Assembly (NCBI RefSeq): GCF_019351435.1
Contig: NZ_JAHWYN010000019.1
Coordinates: 1-64,000, forward strand
Direction: 5' to 3'
Length of the DNA stretch: 64,000 nt
Source of the DNA: Flavobacterium taihuense
Lineage (GTDB): Bacteria; Bacteroidota; Bacteroidia; Flavobacteriales; Flavobacteriaceae
Below the pieces are notes generated by a model. That model did not search any database, was not told the DNA's origin, and saw only the letters and a program-made list of their open reading frames with translations. Positions 16,190 to 24,435 of the stretch are shown here, in pieces. Numbering within the stretch: position 1 is the first letter of the stretch; each line of letters opens with the position of its first letter. A program made the position numbers and the translations under genes.

Positions 16190-17542
16190 ATGTTCGATAA
16201 TTTAAGCGATAAACTAGACAAAGCCTTTCATATATTAAAAGGACACGGAAAAATCACAGAAGTAAACGTAGCCGAAACTTTGAAAGAAGTGCGTCGTGCT
16301 TTACTTGATGCCGATGTCAATTTTAAAATTGCCAAAGATTTTACAACCAAAGTAAAAGAGAAAGCAATAGGTCAAGATGTATTAACGACATTGCAACCTG
16401 GACAATTATTGGTGAAGTTAGTCAAAGATGAGCTTACTGAATTGATGGGTGGAGATGTTGCGGGAATCAATCTTTCGGGCACGCCATCCGTTGTATTAAT
16501 GTCAGGATTGCAAGGATCTGGGAAAACTACTTTTTCCGGAAAATTGGCTAATTATCTTCAAACAAAAAAGAATAAGAAAGTGCTTTTGGTTGCCTGTGAT
16601 ATTTATCGTCCGGCGGCTATTCAGCAATTGTATGTTGTAGGAGATTCTATTGCTGTTGAAGTATACTCTGAACCAGAAAATAAAAATCCAGTTGAAATTG
16701 CTCAAAATGCAATTAAGCATGCAAAAGCGAATGGATTTAATGTGGTAATTGTCGATACTGCCGGTCGTTTGGCTGTTGATAAGGAAATGATGGATGAAAT
16801 TGCCAAAGTGCATAAAGCCATCCAACCACAAGAAACCTTATTTGTTGTGGATGCGATGACTGGTCAGGATGCAGTGAACACTGCAAAAGCATTCAACGAT
16901 ATCTTGAATTTTGACGGGGTTATTTTGACCAAATTAGATGGAGATACTCGTGGTGGAGCTGCGATATCTATTAAATCGGTAGTAAACAAACCAATTAAGT
17001 TTGTGGGTACTGGTGAAAAAATGGATGCGATTGATGTTTTCTATCCAAATCGTATGGCAGAACGTATCCTTGGGATGGGGGATGTCGTGTCCTTGGTAGA
17101 AAGAGCGCAAGAGCAATATGATGAAGACGAAGCCAGAAAAATCCAAAAGAAAATTGCTAAAAACGAATTTGGTTTTGATGATTTCTTATCTCAAATTCAG
17201 CAAGTGAAGAAGATGGGTAATATGAAAGACTTGGTAGGAATGATACCAGGTGCTTCTAAAGCAATGAAAGATATCGAAATTGAAGACGATGCTTTCAAAC
17301 ACATTGAAGCGATTATCCATTCGATGACTCCAATTGAAAGAAGCAAGCCAGCATTGATCGATGTAAAAAGAAAAGCAAGAATTGCCAAGGGTTCTGGAAC
17401 AAAAGTAGAGCAAGTGAACCAATTGATGAAGCAGTTTGAGCAAATGAGCAAAATGATGAAGATGATGCAAGGCCCAGGAGGAAAAAACCTGATGAAAATG
17501 ATGGGTGGAATGAAAGGAATGCCAGGTGGTATGCAGAGATAA
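16190..17542 (+). CDS. ffh: Signal recognition particle protein Ffh
   Basis: Ffh binds signal sequences of nascent membrane proteins and, with 4.5S RNA and FtsY, delivers ribosomes to the Sec translocon. The 450-residue protein has the N-terminal helical bundle, a G domain with GLQGSGKT (106-113), DIYRPAA, DTAGR and TKLDGDTRGG, and a C-terminal M domain from about residue 325 that ends in a Met-rich tail (KMMKMMQGPGG onward). It is complete. The next gene, folD, is 148 bp away across a low-complexity spacer and probably has its own promoter. Confidence 0.97.
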   Translation: MFDNLSDKLDKAFHILKGHGKITEVNVAETLKEVRRALLDADVNFKIAKDFTTKVKEKAIGQDVLTTLQPGQLLVKLVKDELTELMGGDVAGINLSGTPSVVLMSGLQGSGKTTFSGKLANYLQTKKNKKVLLVACDIYRPAAIQQLYVVGDSIAVEVYSEPENKNPVEIAQNAIKHAKANGFNVVIVDTAGRLAVDKEMMDEIAKVHKAIQPQETLFVVDAMTGQDAVNTAKAFNDILNFDGVILTKLDGDTRGGAAISIKSVVNKPIKFVGTGEKMDAIDVFYPNRMAERILGMGDVVSLVERAQEQYDEDEARKIQKKIAKNEFGFDDFLSQIQQVKKMGNMKDLVGMIPGASKAMKDIEIEDDAFKHIEAIIHSMTPIERSKPALIDVKRKARIAKGSGTKVEQVNQLMKQFEQMSKMMKMMQGPGGKNLMKMMGGMKGMPGGMQR

Positions 17543-17544
17543 AA

Positions 17545-17688
17545 TAAGAATGTTTAAGGTTTAAAGTTTCAAATAGTTTGAGATTTTAGACCTTAAATTT
17601 TTTTTAAATTAAACAAAGAATAATTTTATAATTTGAGTTTCGCCTTTTAAACCTGAAACTTTAAACTTCAAACATTTAACTTTTTAAA
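17545..17688. other. Low-complexity spacer made of TTTAAAC-type words
   Basis: The spacer between ffh and folD is built from repeated words such as GTTTAAGGTTTAAAG, TTTAAACCTGAAAC and TTTAAACTTCAAAC. The same vocabulary recurs at 46985-47045. It codes for nothing visible. Confidence 0.5.
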
Positions 17689-17690
17689 AA

Positions 17691-18572
17691 ATGCAAATAC
17701 TAGACGGAAAAAAAACATCGCAGGATATTAAAAATGAAATTGCGGCTAAGGTAAAAACAATGAAAGACAATGGGGAGAAAGTACCTCACTTAGCTGCTGT
17801 AATTGTTGGAACTGATGGAGCAAGTTTAACTTATGTGGGAAGTAAAGTACGTTCTTGTGAACAGATTGGCTTCGAGTCTACATTAGTGAGTTTACCTGCC
17901 GATATTACCGAAGAAGCATTACTTGCCAAGATTAAAGAATTAAACGAAGATGATAATTTGGATGGTTATATTGTTCAACTGCCTTTACCAAAACATATCG
18001 ATGAACAAAAAATATTGATGGCTATTGATCCTGAAAAAGATGTGGATGGTTTTCATCCTGCTAATTTTGGAAAAATGGCTTTGGATATGGAAACATTTCT
18101 GCCGGCGACTCCATTTGGAATCATGGAATTGTTAGAGCGATACAAAGTAGAAACTGCTGGTAAGCACACTGTAGTTATTGGGCGTAGCCATATTGTGGGA
18201 AGACCAATGAGTATTTTGATGAGTCGCAAAGGTTATCCAGGTGATTCTACAGTTACCCTTACTCACAGTAGAACTAAAAATATTGAAGAGTACACAAAAA
18301 ATGCCGACATTATCATCACAGCTCTTGGAGTTCCAAATTATCTAAAAGCCGATATGGTTAAAGATGGAGTTGTAGTAATCGATGTGGGTATTACGAGAGT
18401 GGAAGACGCTTCGCATCCAAAAGGCTACGTAATTACTGGTGATGTTGATTTTGATGGAGTAAGCAAGAAATCTTCTTTTATTACACCAGTTCCAGGAGGA
18501 GTAGGACCAATGACCATTGCCATGTTGTTGAAAAACACACTTTTGGCTCGAGAAATTAGAAGTAGAAAATAA
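17691..18572 (+). CDS. folD: Bifunctional methylene-THF dehydrogenase/cyclohydrolase FolD
   Basis: FolD interconverts 5,10-methylene-, 5,10-methenyl- and 10-formyl-tetrahydrofolate, feeding one-carbon units to purine and formyl-Met synthesis. The 293-residue protein carries the TYVGSKVRSCEQIG motif with the catalytic Lys near residue 55, the QLPLPKHI loop, and the NADP-binding GRSHIVGRPM motif, plus the C-terminal TPVPGGVGPMT signature. Length is normal. Monocistronic; converges on rluF across a shared terminator. Confidence 0.97.
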   Translation: MQILDGKKTSQDIKNEIAAKVKTMKDNGEKVPHLAAVIVGTDGASLTYVGSKVRSCEQIGFESTLVSLPADITEEALLAKIKELNEDDNLDGYIVQLPLPKHIDEQKILMAIDPEKDVDGFHPANFGKMALDMETFLPATPFGIMELLERYKVETAGKHTVVIGRSHIVGRPMSILMSRKGYPGDSTVTLTHSRTKNIEEYTKNADIIITALGVPNYLKADMVKDGVVVIDVGITRVEDASHPKGYVITGDVDFDGVSKKSSFITPVPGGVGPMTIAMLLKNTLLAREIRSRK

Positions 18573-18593
18573 AAACACTACATCATAAAATTT

Positions 18594-18627
18594 AAAAAGC
18601 CGTTTCATTTTGGTGAAACGGCTTTTT
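18594..18627. terminator. Bidirectional terminator between folD and rluF
   Basis: AAAAAGCCGTTTCA (18594-18607) pairs perfectly with TGAAACGGCTTTTT (18614-18627). Confidence 0.9.
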
Positions 18628-18632
18628 AGTAT

Positions 18633-19445
18633 TTAATAATCTCCTCTTTTCTTAAATCGAGGGTCATCTCGCTTGATGAATTCGGTTCTTCGTTTTGGCG
18701 TTTCTGTTTTAGGTAAGCTGGCTTCTTCGGTTTTGCTCGAAGGTTCAATGAGTGCATTGAGTTCTTTGATTTCGGCATCGGATAAATCACGGTAGCGACC
18801 TACGGGAACGTCAAGCGAAATATTGATAATTCGGATGCGTTTTAGGGCAGTAACTTCGTAGCCTAAATATTCACACATTCTACGGATTTGACGATTTAAG
18901 CCCTGTGTCAGAATGATTTTGAAGATGTATTTACTGATTTGTTCTACTTTGCATTTTCGGGTAACAGTGTCTAAAATTGGCACGCCATTTCCCATTCGTT
19001 CTATAAAACGGTCGGTTATGGGTTTGTTTACCGTTACGGTATATTCTTTTTCGTGATTGTTTCGGGCACGCAATATTTTGTTGACAATGTCACCGTCATT
19101 GGTCATGAAAATCAGGCCTTCACTGGCTTTGTCCAATCTTCCAATTGGAAAAATACGTTTGGGGTAATTGATGTAATCTACAATATTGTTTCGCACCTCC
19201 AAATTGGTGGTGCATTCTATTCCTACTGGTTTGTAAAAAGCGAGATAAACTGGTTTTTCATTTTTCTCACGGATTAGTTTTCCATCTATGCGCACTTCGT
19301 CATCTGGCGAAACTTTTGTTCCAAGTTCCGGCACAATACCATTGATAGTTACTCGGCCTTCTTCGATAATTTTATCGGCCTCACGGCGGGAGCAGTAGCC
19401 TGTTTCTCCTATGAATTTATTGAGGCGTTTTAGATTTTCTTTCAT
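18633..19445 (-). CDS. rluF: 23S rRNA pseudouridine synthase RluF
   Basis: RluF converts U2604 of 23S rRNA to pseudouridine. The 270-residue protein has an N-terminal S4 RNA-binding domain (about 5-60) and an RsuA-type catalytic domain with GRLDKASEG (catalytic Asp105). The segments KEYTVTVNKPITD, GVPILDTVT and QGLNRQIRRMCEYLGYEV follow E. coli RluF closely, which is why I choose RluF over RluB or RsuA. The C-terminal 35 residues are a charged tail rich in Lys, Arg and Glu. A TATTTTTG box ends 4 bp before the ATG, suggesting a leaderless mRNA. Confidence 0.9.
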   Translation of the reverse strand: MKENLKRLNKFIGETGYCSRREADKIIEEGRVTINGIVPELGTKVSPDDEVRIDGKLIREKNEKPVYLAFYKPVGIECTTNLEVRNNIVDYINYPKRIFPIGRLDKASEGLIFMTNDGDIVNKILRARNNHEKEYTVTVNKPITDRFIERMGNGVPILDTVTRKCKVEQISKYIFKIILTQGLNRQIRRMCEYLGYEVTALKRIRIINISLDVPVGRYRDLSDAEIKELNALIEPSSKTEEASLPKTETPKRRTEFIKRDDPRFKKRGDY

Positions 19446-19449
19446 GCTG

Positions 19450-19457
19450 CAAAAATA
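19450..19457 (-). promoter_or_regulatory. -7 promoter box abutting the rluF start
   Basis: The minus strand reads TATTTTTG and then CAGC before the ATG, so transcription from this box would begin at or next to the start codon. No -33 TTG is seen at normal spacing. Confidence 0.45.
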
Positions 19458-19584
19458 GTCTTTTTTTAGATTGTTGGGTAGTTAGATTATTAGATTGTTG
19501 ACTTCAGTTATTTCTATAATCTGAGAATTCAGTCAAAAAGAATACACACTTACAACTTAAATATTAATCAAGAAATCTAATAAT

Positions 19585-20436
19585 CTATTCTTCAAATAAA
19601 AAACGAGATATCTCTTGATACAAATCATCGTCATGCATCGAATGTCCTAAATTTTGGGTTGTGATGAATTTTCCTTTTTTCCAGCCACTGGCAATTTTTT
19701 GACCTTCTTCATAGGCAACGACCGTGTCTGTGGTGTCATGGGCTATAATTCCTTCGATTTGGATGTGTTTGGCAAATGCGCCACCGGAGAAATCTTTAAG
19801 TTTGAAATTGAAATTTTCTAAATATCGCTTTTCCAAAAGTGTAAACATTTTTTTGTTTAGGCTCAACATATTGATGTAATTGTCGATAAGTGTTTTTAAA
19901 TCGGAGGGAGCGCCTAGAATCACCATTTTTTCAATACTGGTTTTAGGATGCAAATATTGGTGATAGACACAGGCCGCACCACCGATGGAGTGACCGATGA
20001 TAATACTGGGACTGTATTTTTCGACTGCTTTGTTGATGAACTCTGCATAACGAGGAACGTTGAATTCCTTGCCACTGCTTTGCCCGTGTGCGGGAGCATC
20101 TATCGCTATGATGGTGCTACCGGATTTTTGAAGATGAGGCAGTGTTTTTTCCCAACGGGCCGAATTGCTTTCCCAACCATGAACCAAAAGGATTCTGGTG
20201 TCGTTTCCTTTCCAAGTATAAGTTTGAAAATGGTCTTCGTTATGATGAAATGTTTCTTTGATGGTGTTTCGCAGAATTTCTGGAAGTTTGTCTTCTGAAA
20301 TTTTGCCTATTCTAGGATTTGTAAAAAGAGTGTATGATAGATGCAATGCTTTTTTGGGATGCACAAAACTAAGCAGGTTGATGTATTGACCAACGGATTT
20401 GATAAGTAGAAACCGAATGCTTTTTTTTAGACTCAA
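19585..20436 (-). CDS. Alpha/beta hydrolase
   Basis: The protein is an alpha/beta-hydrolase fold enzyme: the LVHGWES oxyanion-side motif, the nucleophile elbow GHSIGG (Ser), AHDTTDTVV with the acid Asp, and a late GHSMHDDD histidine are all present. The substrate is unknown. The frame is open upstream to an ATG at 20571, but that part overlaps the end and the terminator of the upstream gene and reads as low-complexity KK-rich sequence. I prefer the TTG at 20434-20436, giving 283 residues starting MSLKKSIRFLLIKSVGQYIN, which matches the usual start of this flavobacterial family. The start remains uncertain; the function class is firm. Confidence 0.8.
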   Translation of the reverse strand: MSLKKSIRFLLIKSVGQYINLLSFVHPKKALHLSYTLFTNPRIGKISEDKLPEILRNTIKETFHHNEDHFQTYTWKGNDTRILLVHGWESNSARWEKTLPHLQKSGSTIIAIDAPAHGQSSGKEFNVPRYAEFINKAVEKYSPSIIIGHSIGGAACVYHQYLHPKTSIEKMVILGAPSDLKTLIDNYINMLSLNKKMFTLLEKRYLENFNFKLKDFSGGAFAKHIQIEGIIAHDTTDTVVAYEEGQKIASGWKKGKFITTQNLGHSMHDDDLYQEISRFLFEE

Positions 20437-20448
20437 AATAAAGGGGTA

Positions 20449-20475
20449 TAAAAAAAGCCTCGAAATTCGAGGCTT
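20449..20475 (-). terminator. Terminator of the zinc-ribbon-family gene
   Basis: AAGCCTCG (20455-20462) pairs with CGAGGCTT (20468-20475) around AAATT, with a T-run on the minus strand. It lies inside the longest frame of the next gene, which argues against that frame's upstream start. Confidence 0.8.
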
Positions 20476-20485
20476 AGATGGTTTT

Positions 20486-21265
20486 TTAGAATTTAGAAAA
20501 TAATTGGTCCATTTTCTCTCTTTCTTCTTCAGCCAGAACACTGTCGACCAAGATTCTTCCAGAGTGCTCATCGATTAAAATTTTCTTTCTAGAAGCAATT
20601 TCTACTTGTGTCTGTGGTGGAATCGTAAAGAATGACCCTGCTGATGCACCTCTTTCGATAGAAACAACCGCTAGTCCGTTACGAACACTGCTTCTGATTC
20701 TTTTGTAAGCCACCAATAAACGTTCTTCAATTAATGCTTCAAATTCTGCGGATTTCTCAGTCAAGAAGATTTCTTCTTTTTGAGTTTCAGCCATGATCGC
20801 ATCCAATTCCGATTTTTTATGTTTCAGGTGAGATGATTTAGATTCTAATCTCTCTTTTGAAGAAGAAATCACTTCTTTTTTATGCTCAATAGAAGCTTTC
20901 ATTTCTTTGATTTGCTTTTCAGCCAATTGAATTTCTAATTCTTGAAATTCGATTTCTTTGGTCAAAGAGTTGAATTCGCGGTTGTTACGAACGCTTTCTT
21001 GTTGTTTTGTGTATTTTTTGACAGCTTCTTTGTGTTCGTCAATTGCATTCTTTTTTTCTTTGATAAGGTTTTCGATTACTTCTAGTTCCCCTTTCAATTT
21101 CTCTGAACGAGTGCTTAAACCTGCAACTTCATCTTCCAAATCCTCAACCTCTAAAGGAAGTTCTCCTCTAACGTTTCTGATTTCGTCAATTCTAGAGTCA
21201 ATTAGCTGTAAATCGTAAATTGCTCTTAACTTGTCCTCAACACTTAATTCTTTCGTATTCGCCAT
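20486..21265 (-). CDS. Coiled-coil protein of the C4-type zinc-ribbon (DUF164) family, cysteines lost
   Basis: The 259-residue protein is mostly a long antiparallel coiled coil (about residues 25-185), rich in Glu and Lys. The C-terminal part, GLAVVSIERGASAGSFFTIPP and later EHSGRILVD, aligns by eye with the zinc-ribbon end of the family (normally C-x-x-C, then IPPQ, then C-x-x-CGRIL). In this protein the cysteines are replaced, and there is no cysteine anywhere in it. So the fold may remain but zinc cannot bind in the usual way. It is 3 bp downstream of the Nif3-like gene, a pairing I know from other Bacteroidota. Precise role unknown. Confidence 0.85.
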   Translation of the reverse strand: MANTKELSVEDKLRAIYDLQLIDSRIDEIRNVRGELPLEVEDLEDEVAGLSTRSEKLKGELEVIENLIKEKKNAIDEHKEAVKKYTKQQESVRNNREFNSLTKEIEFQELEIQLAEKQIKEMKASIEHKKEVISSSKERLESKSSHLKHKKSELDAIMAETQKEEIFLTEKSAEFEALIEERLLVAYKRIRSSVRNGLAVVSIERGASAGSFFTIPPQTQVEIASRKKILIDEHSGRILVDSVLAEEEREKMDQLFSKF

Positions 21266-21268
21266 ATT

Positions 21269-22366
21269 CTATAAGTACTTAACTGGATTTGTATTTTCTT
21301 CCGATAAAATGATTGCAAAATTAAGGATTTTTTTTCTAAGATAATCAACAATATACTCTTTTGTATAGCGTTCGCTTTCAAAATGACCAATATCGGCCAA
21401 TAAAAGTTGGTTTTCGGCTTCGTAATACTGATGATATTTCAAATCGGCAGTCAAAAAAGCATCGGCCCCAGCTTGAATAGCATTTTTTATGGCAAAACTT
21501 CCAGATCCTCCTAAGACGGCAACTTTTTTTATTTTTTTGCCTGTAAAGGAAGAATGGCGGATTCCGTTGGCTCCCATTTTGTCTTTGGCATACTGCAGAA
21601 AATCCTTTTCATCCATTGCTTCTTCCAGTTCACCAATCATTCCCAAGCCAATATGATTAAAAGTGTTTTTCATATTGTAAATTTCGGTAGCGACTTCTTC
21701 GTAGATGTGATTTTCTTTCAGTGCTTTTATGATTCCTGCTTCAAGATGTTTAGCATAAACCACTTCGATTTTGGTTTCTGTCCCTCTGGAAAGCACACCT
21801 CTTTCACCAATGGTAGGTTCGCTTTTTTCATTGCCTTGATAGGTAAAAGTTCCTTCAGAGTTGAAACTGCATTTATCATAATTCCCAATGCTTCCTGCTC
21901 CGGCTTCAAACAAAGCATTTCGAACTTTTTCGGCATTGTCGCGAATGGTATAGGTAACCAATTTGCGGATGTGATTTTGTTTTGGGATTAAAATCTGAGT
22001 GTTTGTAAGTTCCAAGGTGTCACAAAATATTTTATTCACGCCTTCCGGGTGATTGTCTAGTGCCGTATGAACGGCATAGATGGCAATGTTATTTTTTATG
22101 GCCTTTAGCAAGGAACGTTCTACATAATTTTTACCAGTTATTTTCTTTATTCCAGTGAATAAAATGGGATGGAAACAAACGACTAAATTGCATTTTTTAG
22201 CAATAGCTTCATCAATTATATTTTCTAATGCATCGTGACATACTAAAATTCCTGTTGCGTCGGCATCTTCATCTCCTATTATTAAACCTACATTGTCAAA
22301 ATCTTCGGCATAAGCCAATGGAGCCATTTCTTCAAGTATAGAAAGAATTTCTTTTATTGTACTCAT
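21269..22366 (-). CDS. Nif3-like dinuclear metal-centre protein (YbgI/GCH1-type-2 family)
   Basis: This family forms toroidal hexamers with two metal ions per subunit. Its annotation as GTP cyclohydrolase I type 2 is based on homology and the cellular role is not settled. I start at the ATG at 22364-22366 (MSTIKEILSILEEMAPL), 17 codons inside the longest frame, because the family begins there; this gives 365 residues. Visible metal motifs are CFHPILF near residue 64, VYAVHTALDNHP (Asp and His ligands) and the late DIGHFESE (His/Glu). The insert between the two halves is the PII-like middle domain. It is the first gene of an operon with the coiled-coil gene. Confidence 0.88.
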   Translation of the reverse strand: MSTIKEILSILEEMAPLAYAEDFDNVGLIIGDEDADATGILVCHDALENIIDEAIAKKCNLVVCFHPILFTGIKKITGKNYVERSLLKAIKNNIAIYAVHTALDNHPEGVNKIFCDTLELTNTQILIPKQNHIRKLVTYTIRDNAEKVRNALFEAGAGSIGNYDKCSFNSEGTFTYQGNEKSEPTIGERGVLSRGTETKIEVVYAKHLEAGIIKALKENHIYEEVATEIYNMKNTFNHIGLGMIGELEEAMDEKDFLQYAKDKMGANGIRHSSFTGKKIKKVAVLGGSGSFAIKNAIQAGADAFLTADLKYHQYYEAENQLLLADIGHFESERYTKEYIVDYLRKKILNFAIILSEENTNPVKYL

Positions 22367-22766
22367 TATTTTATTCTTTTTGGGGTATTTATTAATCGGT
22401 GCCTTATAAACTAACAACGTATATTATCAGGTATTAATTTATAAAGATAGTATTAGTTTGTTTTTAATATTTTCCGCTCAAAGATAAAATATTATATTTT
22501 CGTAAAATGAATTTCCTTTAAAAAATATTGCATCTATTTGTCATTTGTATGGCTTTTTATCAGTTTGATTTGAGACTACTATTTTGGTTTGATACTTGAA
22601 AAAGTATATTAATAAGGTCTTTTATTTAAAAAAAAATATTATTAAATGAACCTGTTGGGTGTAATTGGTTTTTAAGAATTATACCCAACAGGTTAAGTGA
22701 GTAAAAATTATTTAGTCACAAAAATTAGGATTGAATAAAATAGTACAATTATGAATCAAAATGATA
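22367..22766. other. Intergenic stretch with one strong hairpin
   Basis: This 400-bp gap is AT-rich and holds the terminator at 22649-22694 and no convincing gene. No -7 box for the Nif3-like gene was found in it. Confidence 0.5.
22649..22694 (-). terminator. Long-stem terminator of the TPR-protein gene
   Basis: AACCTGTTGGGTGTAATT (22649-22666) pairs with AATTATACCCAACAGGTT (22677-22694) at 17 of 18 positions. On the minus strand a run of nine T comes about 13 bases later, so it could also be an mRNA-stabilising hairpin. Confidence 0.65.
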
Positions 22767-24038
22767 TTAGGATAGTTTAGCTTTCAATTCTTTATATTCA
22801 ACTGTCATCTCCAGGGCATTGTAGACACTTAAAAGACTTTGTGAAATTTCTTTGTCTTTAGGATCTATTTCAACTGCTTTTTTGAGATACGGAATTACAC
22901 TTTTATAAATTCCGTCCCTTTTTATTTTTAATACATTGTATTTTTTCATGTCTTGTGCTGACGTCCCTAATTTATCCATATCGTCATTTATTGTTTTCAG
23001 CCCTCCTAACTTTAAAACAGATAAATTAATGTAAGCTTTGATGTATTGGGGGTCAATAGTAATTGCTTTCGAATAAAAAGTTTCGGCTTGAGCTGTGTTA
23101 TTTGCTTTTTCACTAAGTACTCCTAGGTTAAAAACTAAGTTTACGTCGTTGGGATTCTTTTCTAAAATAACAGCAACCAATTTTTTGTATGAATCATAGT
23201 CTTTCGATTCCAAATACAAATCAGCTTCTGATAAAGCTAATGAATCATCTTCCGGATTTTTCGTTCTTGCATCCGAAATAGCTTTTTTTGCTTTTTCTAT
23301 TTCTCCATTTTGTATATAGATTAGAGCAATGTTTTTATAGATTTCACCTCTTTTAGATTGCCCTTTTTCGGTCCTTGGTTTTTCATGCGTGCCAGCTTTG
23401 ATGAAAATATCTCTTTCATTAGCTGTCAGGAAGCTATCTTCTACTTGCGTTGCTTTGTTTATTGCATAATAAAAGATTCCAATTCCGGAATAATTCATAG
23501 ATTTAAGCGTCTCATAATGCTTAAGTGCAGAACTAAAATCTTTTCCGCTCACAAAGGCTGATGCTGCATAATATAAATTAATGGTGTCTTTTTTGTCCAG
23601 TAAATAAGCTTCAAAGAGTTTTTCTCCGCATTCGATATATTTATTTGCTTTAGAGTCTTTTATGGCACTATTTACTAATCTTCCTTTAATGTTTTTGAAG
23701 GAGCCTTGAACCTGGCTGGAATATTTAATTTTTCCTGATTCGGATTCTGTTTTAATCAATTCTTGGAACGCTTTTGAGGCCAAAGCTAAATTTTTACCTT
23801 CATCAATATTTTTATCAGCTAATCCTAATAAGGAACTTCCCTGAACATAATAAAACAAGGCTTTGTCGTCATCATTAGAATTATAAATTTGATATTCGAT
23901 ACTTTTAAGAATGATAACTGCGTCCTGAAGATTTCCACTATTCATTTCTTTTTCAGCGGCTTTTATTTTATCTTTTTGAGCTTGAATAGTTCCTGTAAAC
24001 AATAACAGTATAGTGACAATAATGTAGTTTTTTTTCAT
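22767..24038 (-). CDS. Secreted TPR protein
   Basis: The 423-residue protein has a signal peptide (MKKNYIIVTILLLFTGTIQAQ) and then several tetratricopeptide-like helical repeats; clear ones include residues around 220-255 (GEIYKNIALIYIQNGEIEKA), 290-330 (NDVNLVFNLGVLSEKANNTAQA) and 330-360 (PQYIKAYINLSVLKLG). It should be periplasmic and act as a protein-protein scaffold. No enzymatic domain is visible. It is monocistronic with a long-stem hairpin downstream. Confidence 0.8.
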   Translation of the reverse strand: MKKNYIIVTILLLFTGTIQAQKDKIKAAEKEMNSGNLQDAVIILKSIEYQIYNSNDDDKALFYYVQGSSLLGLADKNIDEGKNLALASKAFQELIKTESESGKIKYSSQVQGSFKNIKGRLVNSAIKDSKANKYIECGEKLFEAYLLDKKDTINLYYAASAFVSGKDFSSALKHYETLKSMNYSGIGIFYYAINKATQVEDSFLTANERDIFIKAGTHEKPRTEKGQSKRGEIYKNIALIYIQNGEIEKAKKAISDARTKNPEDDSLALSEADLYLESKDYDSYKKLVAVILEKNPNDVNLVFNLGVLSEKANNTAQAETFYSKAITIDPQYIKAYINLSVLKLGGLKTINDDMDKLGTSAQDMKKYNVLKIKRDGIYKSVIPYLKKAVEIDPKDKEISQSLLSVYNALEMTVEYKELKAKLS

Positions 24039-24435
24039 GTTGAGAGGATTGTGGGTTAAACGAATTTGAGGCTTTTGTAGTATTTTTTTGGTTTTGAATT
24101 GTGTATTTATTTTAGATAAAAAGTATTTATATTATTTTTTTTTAACAAAAATAGCGTTAAAATTCAAGTATTTAAATGATTTTAATGAAAATTTAATTGT
24201 AGTCAAATTATTTTCAGAATAAGAAAAAAATCGCAATATTAATTTATGTTTATCCTAATTATGCATGCCTTTTTTTATTAAAAATTAATTTGATGAAAAA
24301 GTCTTACTTCTGTTGTTAAAAAATAATAATTGGCAGTTTTTAATTGAAAATCTGCTGATTTAGATTTTTCAATTATTAGCGCATTTGATTTGTAATTGCT
24401 TTCTGCATTATCATAAAATGTTTTACTTTCGTAGA
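24039..24435. other. AT-rich divergent intergenic stretch
   Basis: This 397-bp gap separates the TPR gene (leftward) from lpxK (rightward). It contains long A/T runs and no convincing coding or RNA feature. Just before lpxK is TACTTTCG, one base off the TAnnTTTG box, but too close to the start to be convincing. Confidence 0.5.
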
